Below are positions 54,140-64,000 of a stretch of 64,000 bases of DNA, in pieces (position 1 is the first letter of the stretch; the number at the start of each line of letters is the position of its first letter). The DNA lies in contig CANRDN010000003.1 of NCBI GenBank assembly GCA_947629375.1, forward strand, positions 1 to 64,000, in the 5' to 3' direction. Position numbers and translations under genes: made by a program. Source of the stretch: an uncultured Bacilli bacterium. GTDB lineage: Bacteria; Bacillota_I; Bacilli_A; RF39; UBA660. Under the pieces are notes generated by a model. That model ran no database searches. It had not been told where the DNA came from and saw nothing but the letters and a program-made list of their open reading frames with translations.

Positions 54140-54670
54140 ATGAGTCGTATTGGAAATAGAAAACTTGTAATACCTGCTGGTGTTACAGTTACAGAAGAAA
54201 ACGGAACTGTTAAAGTTACAGGACCTAAAGGTGAACTTACTACTACTTTAGTAACTGGAATAAGCGTAAAAGTAGAAGGAAACACTTTAGAAGTTTTAAG
54301 AGAAAATGATAATTACAAACCAATGCACGGAACAATTAACGCTAACATTCATAATATGATTGAAGGTGTAACAAATGGGTTCCAAAAAGAACTTGAAATC
54401 GTTGGTGTAGGTTATCGTTTCGCTTTAAAAGGAAATGTAATCGTTATAAGCGCTGGATATTCTCATCCAGTAGAATTAGAAGTTCCAACAGGAATTACTG
54501 TTGAATGCCCAAGTAATACTGAGTTAACTATTAAAGGAATTGACAAAGAATTAGTTGGAGAATTCGCAGCAAATGTTAGAAAAGTTAGACAACCTGAACC
54601 TTATAAAGGAAAAGGTATTCGTTATAAAGACGAACACATTATTCGTAAGGAAGGTAAGAAAGCTGCTTAA
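54140..54670 (+). CDS. rplF: 50S ribosomal protein uL6
   Basis: A 176-aa protein of two similar domains, with MSRIGNRKLVIPAGVTV at the start and PEPYKGKGIRYKDEHI at the end. AAGGAGG upstream. Confidence 0.98.
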   Translation: MSRIGNRKLVIPAGVTVTEENGTVKVTGPKGELTTTLVTGISVKVEGNTLEVLRENDNYKPMHGTINANIHNMIEGVTNGFQKELEIVGVGYRFALKGNVIVISAGYSHPVELEVPTGITVECPSNTELTIKGIDKELVGEFAANVRKVRQPEPYKGKGIRYKDEHIIRKEGKKAA

Positions 54671-54695
54671 AATATAAGATAAGGAGAAGTTACTT

Positions 54696-55058
54696 ATGAT
54701 TAGAAAAGAATCAAGAAATGCTATGCGTGTTGAAAGACACAAAAGAGTAAGAAAAGATGTACATGGTACAAGTGCTGTTCCAAGACTTAATGTGTTTAGA
54801 TCAAATTCAAATATTTTTGCACAAATTATTGATGATGAAGAAGGTAAGACATTAGTTAGTGCTTCATCTCTTGATAAAGATCTAAAATTAACTAATGGAA
54901 GTAATGTAGAAGCTGCAACGAAAGTTGGAGAAAAAATTGCTAAATTAGCAGTTAAAGCAAATATTAAAAAAGTTGTATTTGATAGAGGCGGATATCTATA
55001 CCATGGTCGTGTAGAAGCATTAGCAACTGCTGCACGTGAAAATGGTTTAGAGTTCTAG
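54696..55058 (+). CDS. rplR: 50S ribosomal protein uL18
   Basis: A 120-aa 5S-binding protein with [20 protein letters not shown] and the C-terminal [16 protein letters not shown]. Confidence 0.97.
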   Translation: MIRKESRNAMRVERHKRVRKDVHGTSAVPRLNVFRSNSNIFAQIIDDEEGKTLVSASSLDKDLKLTNGSNVEAATKVGEKIAKLAVKANIKKVVFDRGGYLYHGRVEALATAARENGLEF

Positions 55059-55075
55059 AAGAAGGAGGGTAATTT

Positions 55076-55585
55076 ATGCAAAACAGAAAAGAAGACCCAA
55101 AAGCAAAAACTTTAGAAGAACAAGTTGTTGAAATCAAAAGTGTCGTTAAAGTTAACAAAGGTGGTAGACAAAGAAGATTTTCTGCTACTGTTGTAGTTGG
55201 GGACAGACATGGACAAGTTGGACTTGGTATGGGAAAAGCTAACGAAGTACCAGACGCAATTAAAAAAGCTATTCAAGATGCAAACAAGAACCTTGTTAAA
55301 GTATCTTTAATAGAAGACAGAACAATTGCTTATGAAGTAATTGGATCTAAAGGAGCTGCTAGAGTAATGTTAAAACCAGCTGCTGCCGGAACTGGTGTCA
55401 TTGCAGGAGGTGCAGTAAGAGCTGTACTTGAATTAGCAGGAATTCGTGACATTTTATCTAAATCACTTGGAGCAAGAACTAAAAATAATATGGCTAATGC
55501 AACACTTGATGCATTAAAACAATTAAAAACACCTGAACATATTGCTGAATTAAGAGGAAAAACTAAAGAGGAGATTTTAGGATAA
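55076..55585 (+). CDS. rpsE: 30S ribosomal protein uS5
   Basis: A 169-aa protein needed for decoding accuracy. It has [20 protein letters not shown] and the later [19 protein letters not shown]. Its stop overlaps the rplO start by one base (TAATG). rpmD (uL30), normally between rpsE and rplO, is absent. Confidence 0.98.
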   Translation: MQNRKEDPKAKTLEEQVVEIKSVVKVNKGGRQRRFSATVVVGDRHGQVGLGMGKANEVPDAIKKAIQDANKNLVKVSLIEDRTIAYEVIGSKGAARVMLKPAAAGTGVIAGGAVRAVLELAGIRDILSKSLGARTKNNMANATLDALKQLKTPEHIAELRGKTKEEILG

Positions 55586-56028
55586 TGAAGTTAAATGAAT
55601 TAGAAAAAAATTTAAATGCTACTCACAGAAGAAAAATAGTTGGACGTGGTAGAGGTTCAGGTTTAGGTAAAACAAGTGGTAAAGGTCACAAAGGTCAAAA
55701 TGCAAGAAGTGGTGGAGGAGTAAGAGCTGTATTCGAAGGAGGACAAACTCCATTATATAGACGTCTTCCAAAGAGAGGATTCAGTAACTATGAATTCAAA
55801 ACTACTTATGCAACAATTAATGTTAGCGATCTAAATAGATTTGACAACGGTACAGTTGTAACACCTGCTTTATTAAAAGAAGTAGGACTTGTTAAAAATC
55901 AATTAGATGGTATAAAAGTTTTAGGAAATGGAAACTTAGAAAAGAAATTAACTGTTCAAGCTCATAAATTTTCTAAAACAGCAGTAGAAAAGATTGAAAA
56001 GTCAGGAAGTAAAATAGAGGTGATGTAA
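55585..56028 (+). CDS. rplO: 50S ribosomal protein uL15
   Basis: A 147-aa assembly protein with [20 protein letters not shown] and [15 protein letters not shown]. It begins with the last base of the rpsE stop, and secY starts one base after its own stop. Confidence 0.97.
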   Translation: MKLNELEKNLNATHRRKIVGRGRGSGLGKTSGKGHKGQNARSGGGVRAVFEGGQTPLYRRLPKRGFSNYEFKTTYATINVSDLNRFDNGTVVTPALLKEVGLVKNQLDGIKVLGNGNLEKKLTVQAHKFSKTAVEKIEKSGSKIEVM

Positions 56029-56029
56029 T

Positions 56030-57289
56030 ATGTTTCAAGCATTGAAACAATTATCTGCACCTACAAACAAAGATTTAAGAGCAAGAATATATTTTACGTT
56101 AGGTGTATTAGCCCTATTCATAATAGGAACTTATGTACAAATACCTGGTACTCCTAATTTGGATATTGATTCAACAGTACTTGGAACACTTAATTCCTTT
56201 ACTGGTGGAGCTATGCAAAAGTTCTCAATATTTTCCTTAGGAGTAACGCCATATATCACTGCGTCTATCATAGTTCAATTACTTCAGATGGATATTATTC
56301 CATACTTTAGTGAACTTAAAGATGAAGGACCAACAGGTCGTCAAAAAATAAATAAGATAACAAGATATATGGGAATTATATTTGCTTTTATTGAAGGTTT
56401 CATATTTGCAATTGCATTCCTTGGTAAGAAATCTACTATGGATTATATGTATGTTGCAACTGTTATAACAGCTGGAACGGCATTCTTATTATGGCTTGGG
56501 GATCAAATAACTCAAAAAGGTATAGGAAATGGTGTGTCATTAATAATTATGGCAGGTATTATTGCGACACTTCCATCAACATTCGTGACAGTTTTCGAAG
56601 AACTAGTATTAAGTGGTAGTTATGCTAACTGGCTTGGTATACTTATGTTTGTTCTATTTGTAATAGTTTACTTCGCTGTAGTAATCGGAGTAATCTTTAT
56701 GGAGGAAGCTGAAAGACGAATTCAAATTCAATATGCAAATAAATCTACATTTGGTAATAATCAATCATATATGCCAATAAAGATTAATACTGCCGGAGTA
56801 ATCCCAGTAATATTTGCATCAAGTTTATTAACAATTCCTGCAGTTATTGCACAATTTGTTAAAAATGAAGGATTTATAAATTTTGTAAATGAATATTTAA
56901 ATTATACTAAACCAGTAGGTTTTGCATTATTTGTAGTATTCATATACTTCTTTGCATACTTCTATACATTTATTCAATTAAGACCAGAGGAACTTGCAAA
57001 GAATTTAAAAGAAAATGGTGGATTTATTCCAGGAGTAAGACCTGGTAAAGACACTGAAGATTATATTTCAAAAACATTATCAAGACTTACAGTTTTTGGA
57101 GCATTATTCTTAGTAGTAATTGCATCTCTTCCAATTTTATTCTCTACTTTAACTGATCTTCCACCTGAAGTTTCAATTGGAGGAACTAGCTTACTAATCG
57201 TTGTAGGTGTTGCACTTGAAACTTATAGACAATTAGAGGGAAGTTTGGTTACAAGAAATTATAAGAAAGGATATACGGGAAGAAGATGA
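56030..57289 (+). CDS. secY: SecY, protein translocase channel
   Basis: A 419-aa polytopic membrane protein with ten segments, the core of the Sec export channel. ASIIVQLLQMDIIP (segment 2) and the C-terminal LVTRNYKKGYTGRR are recognisable. It overlaps the adenylate kinase gene by four bases (ATGA). Confidence 0.98.
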   Translation: MFQALKQLSAPTNKDLRARIYFTLGVLALFIIGTYVQIPGTPNLDIDSTVLGTLNSFTGGAMQKFSIFSLGVTPYITASIIVQLLQMDIIPYFSELKDEGPTGRQKINKITRYMGIIFAFIEGFIFAIAFLGKKSTMDYMYVATVITAGTAFLLWLGDQITQKGIGNGVSLIIMAGIIATLPSTFVTVFEELVLSGSYANWLGILMFVLFVIVYFAVVIGVIFMEEAERRIQIQYANKSTFGNNQSYMPIKINTAGVIPVIFASSLLTIPAVIAQFVKNEGFINFVNEYLNYTKPVGFALFVVFIYFFAYFYTFIQLRPEELAKNLKENGGFIPGVRPGKDTEDYISKTLSRLTVFGALFLVVIASLPILFSTLTDLPPEVSIGGTSLLIVVGVALETYRQLEGSLVTRNYKKGYTGRR

Positions 57290-57954
57290 AAAATTTAATT
57301 TTATTAGCAGTGCAAGGTGCTGGAAAAGGTACACTTGCTAAAATGCTTAAAGAAAGATATGGATATGTTCATATCTCTATGGGAGACATTTTAAGAGAAA
57401 GAGCAGCAGTTCAAGATGAATTAGGAAATCAAATAAAGAATATGATCGATAATGGTATATTTGTTCCTAATGATATAATCTTTGAAGCTATCGAATACAA
57501 GATTACAAGTGATGAATGTAAGAATGGTTATATATTAGATGGTTTCCCAAGAAACTTAGAGCAAGCTAAAGGTTACGATGATTTACTTAAAAAGTTAAAT
57601 AAAGATTTAGGGGTAGTTATCAATATGACAATACCTAATGATTTATTGACTCAAAGAATTATCGGAAGAAGACAATGTAGAGATTGTGGTGCTATATACA
57701 ATGTGTATAGTGATAAAATGAAACCACAAAAAGATGGTGTATGTGATAAGTGTGGTGGAGAGTTATATCAAAGAGATGATGATAACGAAGAAGCTATGAA
57801 AACAAGAGTAGATACATACTTTAAAGTAACTGCACCAATTATTGATTACTACAAAGACAAAGGCGTTTTATATGAAGTAGAATCTATTGATTCTTCAAAG
57901 ACATTTGAAGAAGTAGTTGAGATATTAAGATCTCTAGGTGACAAAGTTGATTAA
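57286..57954 (+). CDS. adk: Adenylate kinase with altered P-loop
   Basis: A 222-aa enzyme catalysing ATP + AMP = 2 ADP. The lid carries a zinc site (CRDCG and CDKCG). DGFPRNLEQA and HISMGDILRE are intact. The P-loop reads AVQGAGKGT (8-16) where the family has GxPGAGKGT: the first glycine is alanine and the conserved proline is glutamine. The lysine K14 and the last glycines are kept, so activity is likely but not certain. The lid between the zinc pairs and the length fit long-type bacterial enzymes. Confidence 0.95.
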   Translation: MKNLILLAVQGAGKGTLAKMLKERYGYVHISMGDILRERAAVQDELGNQIKNMIDNGIFVPNDIIFEAIEYKITSDECKNGYILDGFPRNLEQAKGYDDLLKKLNKDLGVVINMTIPNDLLTQRIIGRRQCRDCGAIYNVYSDKMKPQKDGVCDKCGGELYQRDDDNEEAMKTRVDTYFKVTAPIIDYYKDKGVLYEVESIDSSKTFEEVVEILRSLGDKVD

Positions 57955-58696
57955 CATAAAAAGTGATCATGAAATAGAATTATTAAGGATTGCTGGTAGA
58001 ATTGTTTATGAGACACACCAATATTTGAAACCTTATATAAAAGAAGGAATTACAACTTTAGAGCTAGATAGATTAGCTGAAGACTTCATAAGAAGTAAAG
58101 GAGCAACTCCTTCTTGCAAAGGTTATCATGGTTTTCCAGCAACACTTTGTACAAGTATCAATGATGAAGTTGTACACGGAATTCCAAGTAAGCGCAAATT
58201 GAAAAATGGTGATATAATAACTCTCGATATTTGTGCTTGTTATAAAGGATATCACGGAGATTCTGCTTGGACATATAAAGTAGGAGAAGTATCAAAAGAA
58301 GTTTCTAAATTGATGGAAGGAACTCATGAAGCTTTGTTTGCAGGACTTGCAATGGTAAAGCCTGGAAACAGAATTGGGGATATTTCAAATGCTGTAGAAA
58401 CTGTTGCAAACAAATATCATCTTGGAGTAGTTCGTGAACTTTGTGGACACGGTGTTGGACACGAGTTGCATGAGGACCCAGACATACCTAATTATGGAAA
58501 ACCTGCTCGTGGACCACTTATTAAAGAGGGTATGGTATTTGCAGTAGAACCAATGTTGAATTTAGGTTCAAGAGATGTGTGTATGTTAGATGATGGTTGG
58601 ACAATTGTTACATACGATGAAAAACCTTCAGCTCACTTTGAACACACGGTTCTTGTTACTAAAGATGGATATGAAATATTGACGACTGGAGAGTGA
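57947..58696 (+). CDS. map: Methionine aminopeptidase, type I
   Basis: Removes the initiator methionine from new proteins. Metal ligands are in [16 protein letters not shown] (two Asp), [12 protein letters not shown] (His), then a Glu in AVEPM and another near the end (HFEHTVLVT). About 250 aa. TTG 57947 gives the family N-terminus [11 protein letters not shown] and has AGGTG upstream; the in-frame GTG 57938 is the alternative. It overlaps the adk stop. Confidence 0.95.
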   Translation: MINIKSDHEIELLRIAGRIVYETHQYLKPYIKEGITTLELDRLAEDFIRSKGATPSCKGYHGFPATLCTSINDEVVHGIPSKRKLKNGDIITLDICACYKGYHGDSAWTYKVGEVSKEVSKLMEGTHEALFAGLAMVKPGNRIGDISNAVETVANKYHLGVVRELCGHGVGHELHEDPDIPNYGKPARGPLIKEGMVFAVEPMLNLGSRDVCMLDDGWTIVTYDEKPSAHFEHTVLVTKDGYEILTTGE

Positions 58697-58700
58697 TGAT

Positions 58701-58919
58701 ATGGCAAAAGAAGATACAATCGAAATAGAAGGTAAAGTTCTAGAAATCATTCCGGGTGGAAAATTTAAAGTTCAACTTGAGAATGGTCACATTGTGGAAG
58801 CTCACGTTTCTGGTAAAATCCGTATGAATTACATCCGCATTTTACCGGGAGATACCGTAATGTTAGAACTATCACCTTATGACTTAACACGTGGGCGTAT
58901 TACCTATAGAAAACCATAG
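58701..58919 (+). CDS. infA: Translation initiation factor IF-1
   Basis: A 72-aa S1-like OB-fold protein. It has [20 protein letters not shown] and [13 protein letters not shown]. It is translated right behind map. Confidence 0.98.
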   Translation: MAKEDTIEIEGKVLEIIPGGKFKVQLENGHIVEAHVSGKIRMNYIRILPGDTVMLELSPYDLTRGRITYRKP

Positions 58920-58930
58920 GAGGGATAAAA

Positions 58931-59044
58931 ATGAAAGTTAAAGCATCAGTTAAAAAGATGTGCGAAAAATGTAAAATCGTTAAACGTAAAGGTAAAGTAA
59001 TGGTTATTTGTGAAAATCCAAAACACAAACAAAAACAAGGATAA
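58931..59044 (+). CDS. rpmJ: 50S ribosomal protein bL36
   Basis: A 37-aa protein with the zinc ligands of the C+ form: MCEKCK, then [13 protein letters not shown]. It starts 11 nt after the infA stop with AGGAGGG upstream, a standard position. Confidence 0.97.
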   Translation: MKVKASVKKMCEKCKIVKRKGKVMVICENPKHKQKQG

Positions 59045-59061
59045 TGGAAGGAGAGTAATTT

Positions 59062-59427
59062 ATGGCTCGTATTAAAGGTGTAGATATTCCTAATGATAAG
59101 CAAGTTGAGACTTCAATAACTTATATTTATGGAATAGGTAGAAACTTAGCAAAAACTATTGTTACTAATGCAAAAGTTGATGGTAGCAAAAGAGTAAAAG
59201 ATTTAGATAACGATGAATTAACTAGATTACGTGATGAAATATCTAAGTATGTAGTTGAGGGAGATTTAAGACGTGAAGTTAATATGAACATTAAAACTAA
59301 AATGGAAATCAACTCATACCAAGGAACTCGTCATAAAAAAGGATTACCTGTTAGAGGACAAAGCACTAGAAGTAATGCTAGAACTCGTAAAGGAAAAGGT
59401 AAGACTATAGCTAATAAAAAGAAATAA
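59062..59427 (+). CDS. rpsM: 30S ribosomal protein uS13
   Basis: A 121-aa head protein, with [20 protein letters not shown] and the C-terminal [25 protein letters not shown] upstream. Confidence 0.98.
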   Translation: MARIKGVDIPNDKQVETSITYIYGIGRNLAKTIVTNAKVDGSKRVKDLDNDELTRLRDEISKYVVEGDLRREVNMNIKTKMEINSYQGTRHKKGLPVRGQSTRSNARTRKGKGKTIANKKK

Positions 59428-59448
59428 TAGTTAAAGGAGGATAAAGAT

Positions 59449-59832
59449 ATGGCTTACAAAACTAGAAAGAAAAAAGTCAAGAAAAATGTTCCTGAAGGTG
59501 TAGCACATATTCATTCAACATTTAATAATACAATAACTACAATAACTGATAAAGATGGTCAAGTAGTATCTTGGTCTAGTAGTGGAGCAATCGGTTACAA
59601 AGGTAGTAAAAAATCAACTCCATTTGCTGCAGGAATGGCTGCTGAAGCTGCAGGAAAAACAGCATACGATTTAGGTATGAGAAAAATAGAAGTTAATGTT
59701 AAAGGTTTAGGACCTGGAAGAGAAACTGCTATAAGATCACTTCAAACAGCAGGACTTGAGATAACTTCTATAACAGATGTAACACCAATACCACATAATG
59801 GATGTCGTCCACCAAAACGTCCTCGTGGTTAG
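59449..59832 (+). CDS. rpsK: 30S ribosomal protein uS11
   Basis: A 127-aa platform protein with [16 protein letters not shown] near the start and the C-terminal [21 protein letters not shown] upstream. Confidence 0.98.
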   Translation: MAYKTRKKKVKKNVPEGVAHIHSTFNNTITTITDKDGQVVSWSSSGAIGYKGSKKSTPFAAGMAAEAAGKTAYDLGMRKIEVNVKGLGPGRETAIRSLQTAGLEITSITDVTPIPHNGCRPPKRPRG

Positions 59833-59859
59833 TGATAAAGGAAAAAAGGAGGTAGTTTC

Positions 59860-60810
59860 ATGATTGAATTTGAAAAACCAAACTATAAAATTACAGATTA
59901 TGTAGAAAGTAATTTTTATGGAAAATTTGAAATCGAACCACTTGAAAGAGGATTCGGTACAACTTTAGGAAACGCATTAAGACGTGTAATGTTATCAAGC
60001 CTTCCAGGAAGTGCTTTAAGTAGTGTTAAAATAGAAGGAGTTTTACACGAATTTCAAACTATTGAAGGTGTAGTAGAAGATGTTACTACAATAATATTAA
60101 ATTTAAAACAAGTAGTAATTAAGAATCATTCTAATGAAGGAAAAGTAGTTAAAATAAACGCTACAAATGAAGGACCTGTAACAGCAGGTGACATTGAACA
60201 CGATGCAGATATCGAAATTGTTAATCCAGATTTAGTAATTGCAAATGTTGCTAAGGGTGGAAAACTTATAATGGAAATGACTGTATCAAACGGAAGAGGA
60301 TATGTTAGAAGCGAAGAAAACAAAAAACTTCTTGATATTAAGAAAGTTGGAGTTATTGCTATCGACTCATTATTCTCACCAATAGAAAGAATTTCATATG
60401 ATGTTGAACCAGCTCGTGTTGGTCAAAATGAAACTTATGACAAGTTAATATTAAATGTTTGGACAAATGGTTCTATGAAACCAGAAGAAGCAATTGCACT
60501 TGCTTCAAGAATTTTAATTGAACATTTCAATATTCTTACTAATTTAAGTAACATTGCTGATATGACTGGAATGATGATTGAAAAAACTGAAGATCCAAAA
60601 GTTAAAGCATTAGAAACTACTATTGAAGATTTAGATTTCTCAGTAAGAGCTTATAATTGCTTAAAGAGAGCAAATATACATACATTACAAGATTTAGTTA
60701 ATATGAGTGAAAGTGATATGATGAAGATTCGTAATTTAGGTAAGAAATCACTTAAAGAGGTATTAGATAAAGTTCGTGACCTTGGACTTGTATTACGTAA
60801 TGACGATTAG
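59860..60810 (+). CDS. rpoA: RNA polymerase alpha subunit
   Basis: A 316-aa subunit. The N-terminal assembly domain has [16 protein letters not shown], and the C-terminal domain has [18 protein letters not shown] and [14 protein letters not shown], the DNA- and activator-contact region. Full length. Confidence 0.98.
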   Translation: MIEFEKPNYKITDYVESNFYGKFEIEPLERGFGTTLGNALRRVMLSSLPGSALSSVKIEGVLHEFQTIEGVVEDVTTIILNLKQVVIKNHSNEGKVVKINATNEGPVTAGDIEHDADIEIVNPDLVIANVAKGGKLIMEMTVSNGRGYVRSEENKKLLDIKKVGVIAIDSLFSPIERISYDVEPARVGQNETYDKLILNVWTNGSMKPEEAIALASRILIEHFNILTNLSNIADMTGMMIEKTEDPKVKALETTIEDLDFSVRAYNCLKRANIHTLQDLVNMSESDMMKIRNLGKKSLKEVLDKVRDLGLVLRNDD

Positions 60811-60824
60811 TAAGGAGGATACGT

Positions 60825-61169
60825 ATGGCATATAGAAAATTAGGAGTAGATACAAAACATAGAAGAAGTATGCTTGCTAATTTAACAAAAGAAGTTATTA
60901 TGAATGGTAAAATTACTACTACTGAAACTAGAGCTAAAGAAGTTCGTAAGTTTGTTGATAAAATGATTACTTATGGAAAAAATGGTGATTTAGTATCTAG
61001 AAGAAAAGCACTTGCTTTCCTACAAAATGATACAGAAGTAGTTAAAAAAGTTTTTGATGAATTAGCTGTTAAGTATGCTACTAGAAATGGTGGATATACA
61101 AAAGTATTAAAACTTGATGAAAGACGTGGAGATAACGCTTTAATGGCAGTATTATCTCTAGTAGATTAA
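60825..61169 (+). CDS. rplQ: 50S ribosomal protein bL17
   Basis: A 114-aa protein at the tunnel exit, the last gene of the long operon, followed directly by a terminator. [20 protein letters not shown] is typical of the family. Confidence 0.98.
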   Translation: MAYRKLGVDTKHRRSMLANLTKEVIMNGKITTTETRAKEVRKFVDKMITYGKNGDLVSRRKALAFLQNDTEVVKKVFDELAVKYATRNGGYTKVLKLDERRGDNALMAVLSLVD

Positions 61170-61191
61170 GGCTTGGAAACAAGTCTTTTTT
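61169..61191 (+). terminator. Terminator of the ribosomal protein operon
   Basis: AGGCTTG (61169-61175) / CAAGTCT (61180-61186, one G-U), a GAAA tetraloop and a T tail. Confidence 0.92.
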
Positions 61192-61241
61192 ATTGTAAAA
61201 AAAATTGTAATGTGTATAATTATAATTAGCGAGGTGAACAT

Positions 61242-62606
61242 ATGAAAAAGGGATTGTTAGTAGGGGGTATTTCAACGGTTGCAGTTTTATTTATTGCACT
61301 GGGTACATTTTTTATAATGAATGGTGGTTCTGAAAAAGTAAATGTTACATCTGGTACCAAAGCATTAGAATATGCAATGAACAGGGTATTAGATGACGAC
61401 AACAGCTTTAGCTTTTTACCATTCGATGGTGCTACATTTACTGATGAGTCAATGATTTATGTTACAACGGACACGACTATAGGTGATAACTATATTAAAG
61501 GAGATTTAGCCTTTAAATTAGATAATAGTGAAATCTACTTTAATGGCAATATGAGTAGTAGTAATAATTCACTTGAAAATACACTCCTTTATTTAACAGA
61601 TGAAAATGTATATGTTAAAAAAGATGGTAGTGTACTTGTAAGAATTCCTACAGAAGATTATATTGAAAACATTGGAGAAGGACCAATAAAAAATTTAAAA
61701 AACATTTTTAGATCATTAATAATGGTAATAAGAATGTTAAATAACGCACCATCAGAAAGACTAGGAGATTTATTTAATGAATCAATTGAAGAAACAGTTA
61801 AAGAATCTTTATTTAATGAATCAAAGGTTGATATAGAATTAGGTGAAAAAGTATACAGTACAACAAAATGGGAACTAGATATTAATGAAAAATTAGTATA
61901 TGAAATTTTATACAATTTTATTGGAAAGATACAAAAAGATGATGAGGCTTTAAATGATATAGAAAATATCTACGATGAATTAGTAGATATATTTGGAATG
62001 TTTGACTATGACTTTGATGATGTAGATGTTAAAGAATTAATTAAGAATTTTGATACTAGCAAGCCAGTAGAAGCATCAAATGAATCTTTTGGAACTTTAG
62101 TATTTTATGGAAGCGGTGGGGATTTAGTTCGCACAGAACTTAATATAAAAAATGACGGACAGTTTGTAGGTATTGCTCTAAATCACTATGAAAATTCTAA
62201 AAAATATGATAATTATGAAGTTGTTTTATTATCTGGAACAATGGAAGTTATGAAGATTAAGTTAGTAGGAACAGGTTATAACAAATATGACTATGATGTA
62301 ACTGCTGTAGGGCAAAAACTATTATCTGGAACACTTGTAAATACCAATAAGCAGTTTAAATTAACGGCAAAATATTCTCAAGATGGTAATGGCTTTAATA
62401 TAGAATACACAAGAGAAGTAGTAAAAGATAATAAAGAAGAAAAAGTAACGATAAAAGGAACTTTTGAAGAAGACGGAGAACAAGAGGTACTGGACTCAAA
62501 AAGCACAATTTATGTAGATAAAAAAGTAGATCAAAAACAATTTGAAAAGAGTAAACTTTATACTGATTTAACTGAAAAAGAAAAAGAAGATTTTGCAAAT
62601 TTTTAA
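61242..62606 (+). CDS. Membrane-anchored surface protein, paralogue 1
   Basis: A 454-aa protein with an N-terminal membrane anchor (about 3-27) and a large external domain, not lipidated. After the anchor comes TSGTKALEYAMNRVL, shared with the next gene (MTGTKALEMAMGNLS), so the two are tandem duplicates. The rest shows beta-strand repeats with turns such as VKKDGSVLVRI. No family recognised. GAGGTG precedes the ATG, and a -10 (TATAAT, 61215-61220) is 21 nt upstream. Confidence 0.8.
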   Translation: MKKGLLVGGISTVAVLFIALGTFFIMNGGSEKVNVTSGTKALEYAMNRVLDDDNSFSFLPFDGATFTDESMIYVTTDTTIGDNYIKGDLAFKLDNSEIYFNGNMSSSNNSLENTLLYLTDENVYVKKDGSVLVRIPTEDYIENIGEGPIKNLKNIFRSLIMVIRMLNNAPSERLGDLFNESIEETVKESLFNESKVDIELGEKVYSTTKWELDINEKLVYEILYNFIGKIQKDDEALNDIENIYDELVDIFGMFDYDFDDVDVKELIKNFDTSKPVEASNESFGTLVFYGSGGDLVRTELNIKNDGQFVGIALNHYENSKKYDNYEVVLLSGTMEVMKIKLVGTGYNKYDYDVTAVGQKLLSGTLVNTNKQFKLTAKYSQDGNGFNIEYTREVVKDNKEEKVTIKGTFEEDGEQEVLDSKSTIYVDKKVDQKQFEKSKLYTDLTEKEKEDFANF

Positions 62607-62670
62607 AGATTTGATAATTTTATTACTATGAAGAGAAAAATGTATTATAATATAATATAGAGGTGGTTGT

Positions 62671-64000
62671 ATGAAGAAGAAAACATTAGCGTGCATAATT
62701 ACTTTAGTTGCTGTCGTATGCATTGCTGTAGGAGCTTTCCTATTATTTAATAAGGAAACAATGACAGGAACTAAAGCATTAGAAATGGCTATGGGTAACT
62801 TAAGCTCAGATGTTAGATCCGTTAGAGACAATTTTTCTCCAACTAATCGTTTAGCATTTGATAAGACAAAAAAATATAATGTTGTTATGAATCTTAAAAC
62901 TGAAGGAACAGATGCTGACTCTGATTTAAATCTTGATATGTATTATGATTCAACTAACAATTTAGCATTATTAAACGAAGAGGGAGTTGCTGATGGAGAA
63001 AGTGGGAAGGCTTCTCTATACTTTGAAAACAATAAGTTATATTACAAAAAAGGTGATGCTTCTCAATATCTTTATATTGATTTAAATGAAGCTGGAGAAT
63101 TAGAAGGACTTGATTTACCAATTGATTTTGATTCTCTTGATCAATTACTTGATCCAAACTACAGTCTATTAGATAACGAACAAATTAAAACAATTAAAAA
63201 ATATTTGAAGAAAGCTATATTAGATAATGTTAAAGATGATGATTTCAAAGAAGAAACAAAAGATTTAACATTAGGTGGTGCAAAACATAGTGCAAAGAAA
63301 TACACTTTAAAAGTAACTCAAAAAATGTTTAAAAATATTCTTGTGTCATTCTTAGAAAACATTAAGAAAGATAAAGAATTAGTTAAGAACATTGGTGAAG
63401 GATTCTTTAATGATTTAATGAATGCTATTACTAATGTAGAGTTAGATGATACTGATTTTGCTGCATTACCAATGGCTAATGAAACAACTGATGAAGTAAA
63501 CAATTTTGAAATCGTATTAGACCAATTAATCGATGCTCTTAAGAGTGAAGAAGCAACAAATGATAAAATATTTGACTTTATAATGTATGTAGAAGATGAA
63601 GATTTAATTAGATATGAAATATCTGTTACTTCCGATGAACAAACTTTTGGAATTATCTTCAGTAATTATGAAAATAAATCTGGATTCAATAATAAAGAAA
63701 TGTCTTTAGTAAGCAGTGGAAGTGAATTATTAAGTTTAAAAATACTTGGAACCAGCAAGACAAGTAGTAGTATTGAAGTTATTGCAATGGGAACAAGTTT
63801 AATAACAGGAACTTCTACAAAAACTGATACTAAATATGAAGTTAAATTAAGTACTGGTGAATTAGAAGGAAACAAACTTGATTTCAACTACACAAATGAA
63901 TATGATAAGAATACTAAAGAAGAAAAAATAAACTTCTCTATGAGTGTTTCTACTGAAAGTGAAGAAGGAACAGAGAATTATGAAATGACTGCTGAAGCTA
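62671..64000 (+). CDS. Membrane-anchored surface protein, paralogue 2 (partial)
   Basis: An open frame of 443 codons that runs off the window. The N-terminal anchor (about 5-28) is followed by MTGTKALEMAMGNL, as in paralogue 1, then a large external beta-rich domain. A -10 (TATAAT 62651-62656) lies 14 nt before the start and AGGTGG precedes it. The reading frame is free of stops to 64000. The C-terminus is not seen. Confidence 0.85.
   Translation, partial: MKKKTLACIITLVAVVCIAVGAFLLFNKETMTGTKALEMAMGNLSSDVRSVRDNFSPTNRLAFDKTKKYNVVMNLKTEGTDADSDLNLDMYYDSTNNLALLNEEGVADGESGKASLYFENNKLYYKKGDASQYLYIDLNEAGELEGLDLPIDFDSLDQLLDPNYSLLDNEQIKTIKKYLKKAILDNVKDDDFKEETKDLTLGGAKHSAKKYTLKVTQKMFKNILVSFLENIKKDKELVKNIGEGFFNDLMNAITNVELDDTDFAALPMANETTDEVNNFEIVLDQLIDALKSEEATNDKIFDFIMYVEDEDLIRYEISVTSDEQTFGIIFSNYENKSGFNNKEMSLVSSGSELLSLKILGTSKTSSSIEVIAMGTSLITGTSTKTDTKYEVKLSTGELEGNKLDFNYTNEYDKNTKEEKINFSMSVSTESEEGTENYEMTAEA

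Overview
The window (64 kb, AT-rich, standard code with TGA read as stop) looks like a chromosome segment from a low-GC Gram-positive bacterium, most likely an uncultured gut-type member of the Bacilli close to the Mollicutes/RF39-like lineages. The evidence is: Firmicutes-type 16S/23S/5S with an anti-Shine-Dalgarno CCTCC, AGGAGG ribosome-binding sites, FemABX peptidoglycan bridge enzymes, CdaA/CdaR, zinc-ribbon forms of uS14 and bL36, a 5S rRNA shortened in helix IV as in Mollicutes, and no rpmD in the ribosomal protein cluster. The lineage is an inference.

Layout. 1-3875: end of an rRNA operon (16S 3' part, tRNA-free spacer, 23S, 5S, terminator). 3955-7642: the t6A tRNA-modification cluster tsaE-tsaB-rimI-tsaD, then a Lys-rich membrane protein. 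7762-11957: HelD-type RNA polymerase-recycling ATPase, then an Abi-family (HEPN) protein whose gene overlaps an HtrA protease. 12048-17932: cell-envelope block with three FemABX paralogues, a small coiled-coil membrane protein, a polysaccharide deacetylase and a ZIP metal transporter. 18049-33751: zinc-ribbon membrane proteins (one with eleven ribbons), RarA, a lipoprotein, a 1062-aa GH10-like/PHP fusion, class I fructose-bisphosphate aldolase, several unknowns, and the diadenylate cyclase operon cdaA-cdaR with a second YbbR protein.

33849-43238: a LolA-like/DUF4367-type lipoprotein gene is cut in two by an 8.4-kb mobile element. The two halves sit in the same frame, share a 16-bp core at both junctions (15/16 identical), and would rejoin to a 332-aa protein. 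The element carries a large serine recombinase, a tyrosine recombinase framed by inverted repeats, accessory membrane proteins, and an M20 peptidase. The peptidase is preceded by a strong promoter, a 20-codon leader peptide, mutually exclusive hairpins and an intrinsic terminator, which is the layout of translation-sensing attenuators of antibiotic-resistance genes.

43295-46823: a transglutaminase-like protein, a thioredoxin-like membrane protein, a CtpA-type S41 protease and a lone prepilin-like protein. 46954-61186: one long S10-spc-alpha ribosomal operon (rpsJ to rplQ, with secY, adk, map, infA, rpmJ, rpoA), ending at a clear terminator. 61242-64000: two paralogous membrane-anchored surface proteins, the second running off the window.

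Promoters are often extended -10 elements (TGnTATAAT) only 15-30 nt from the start codon, so many mRNAs have very short leaders.
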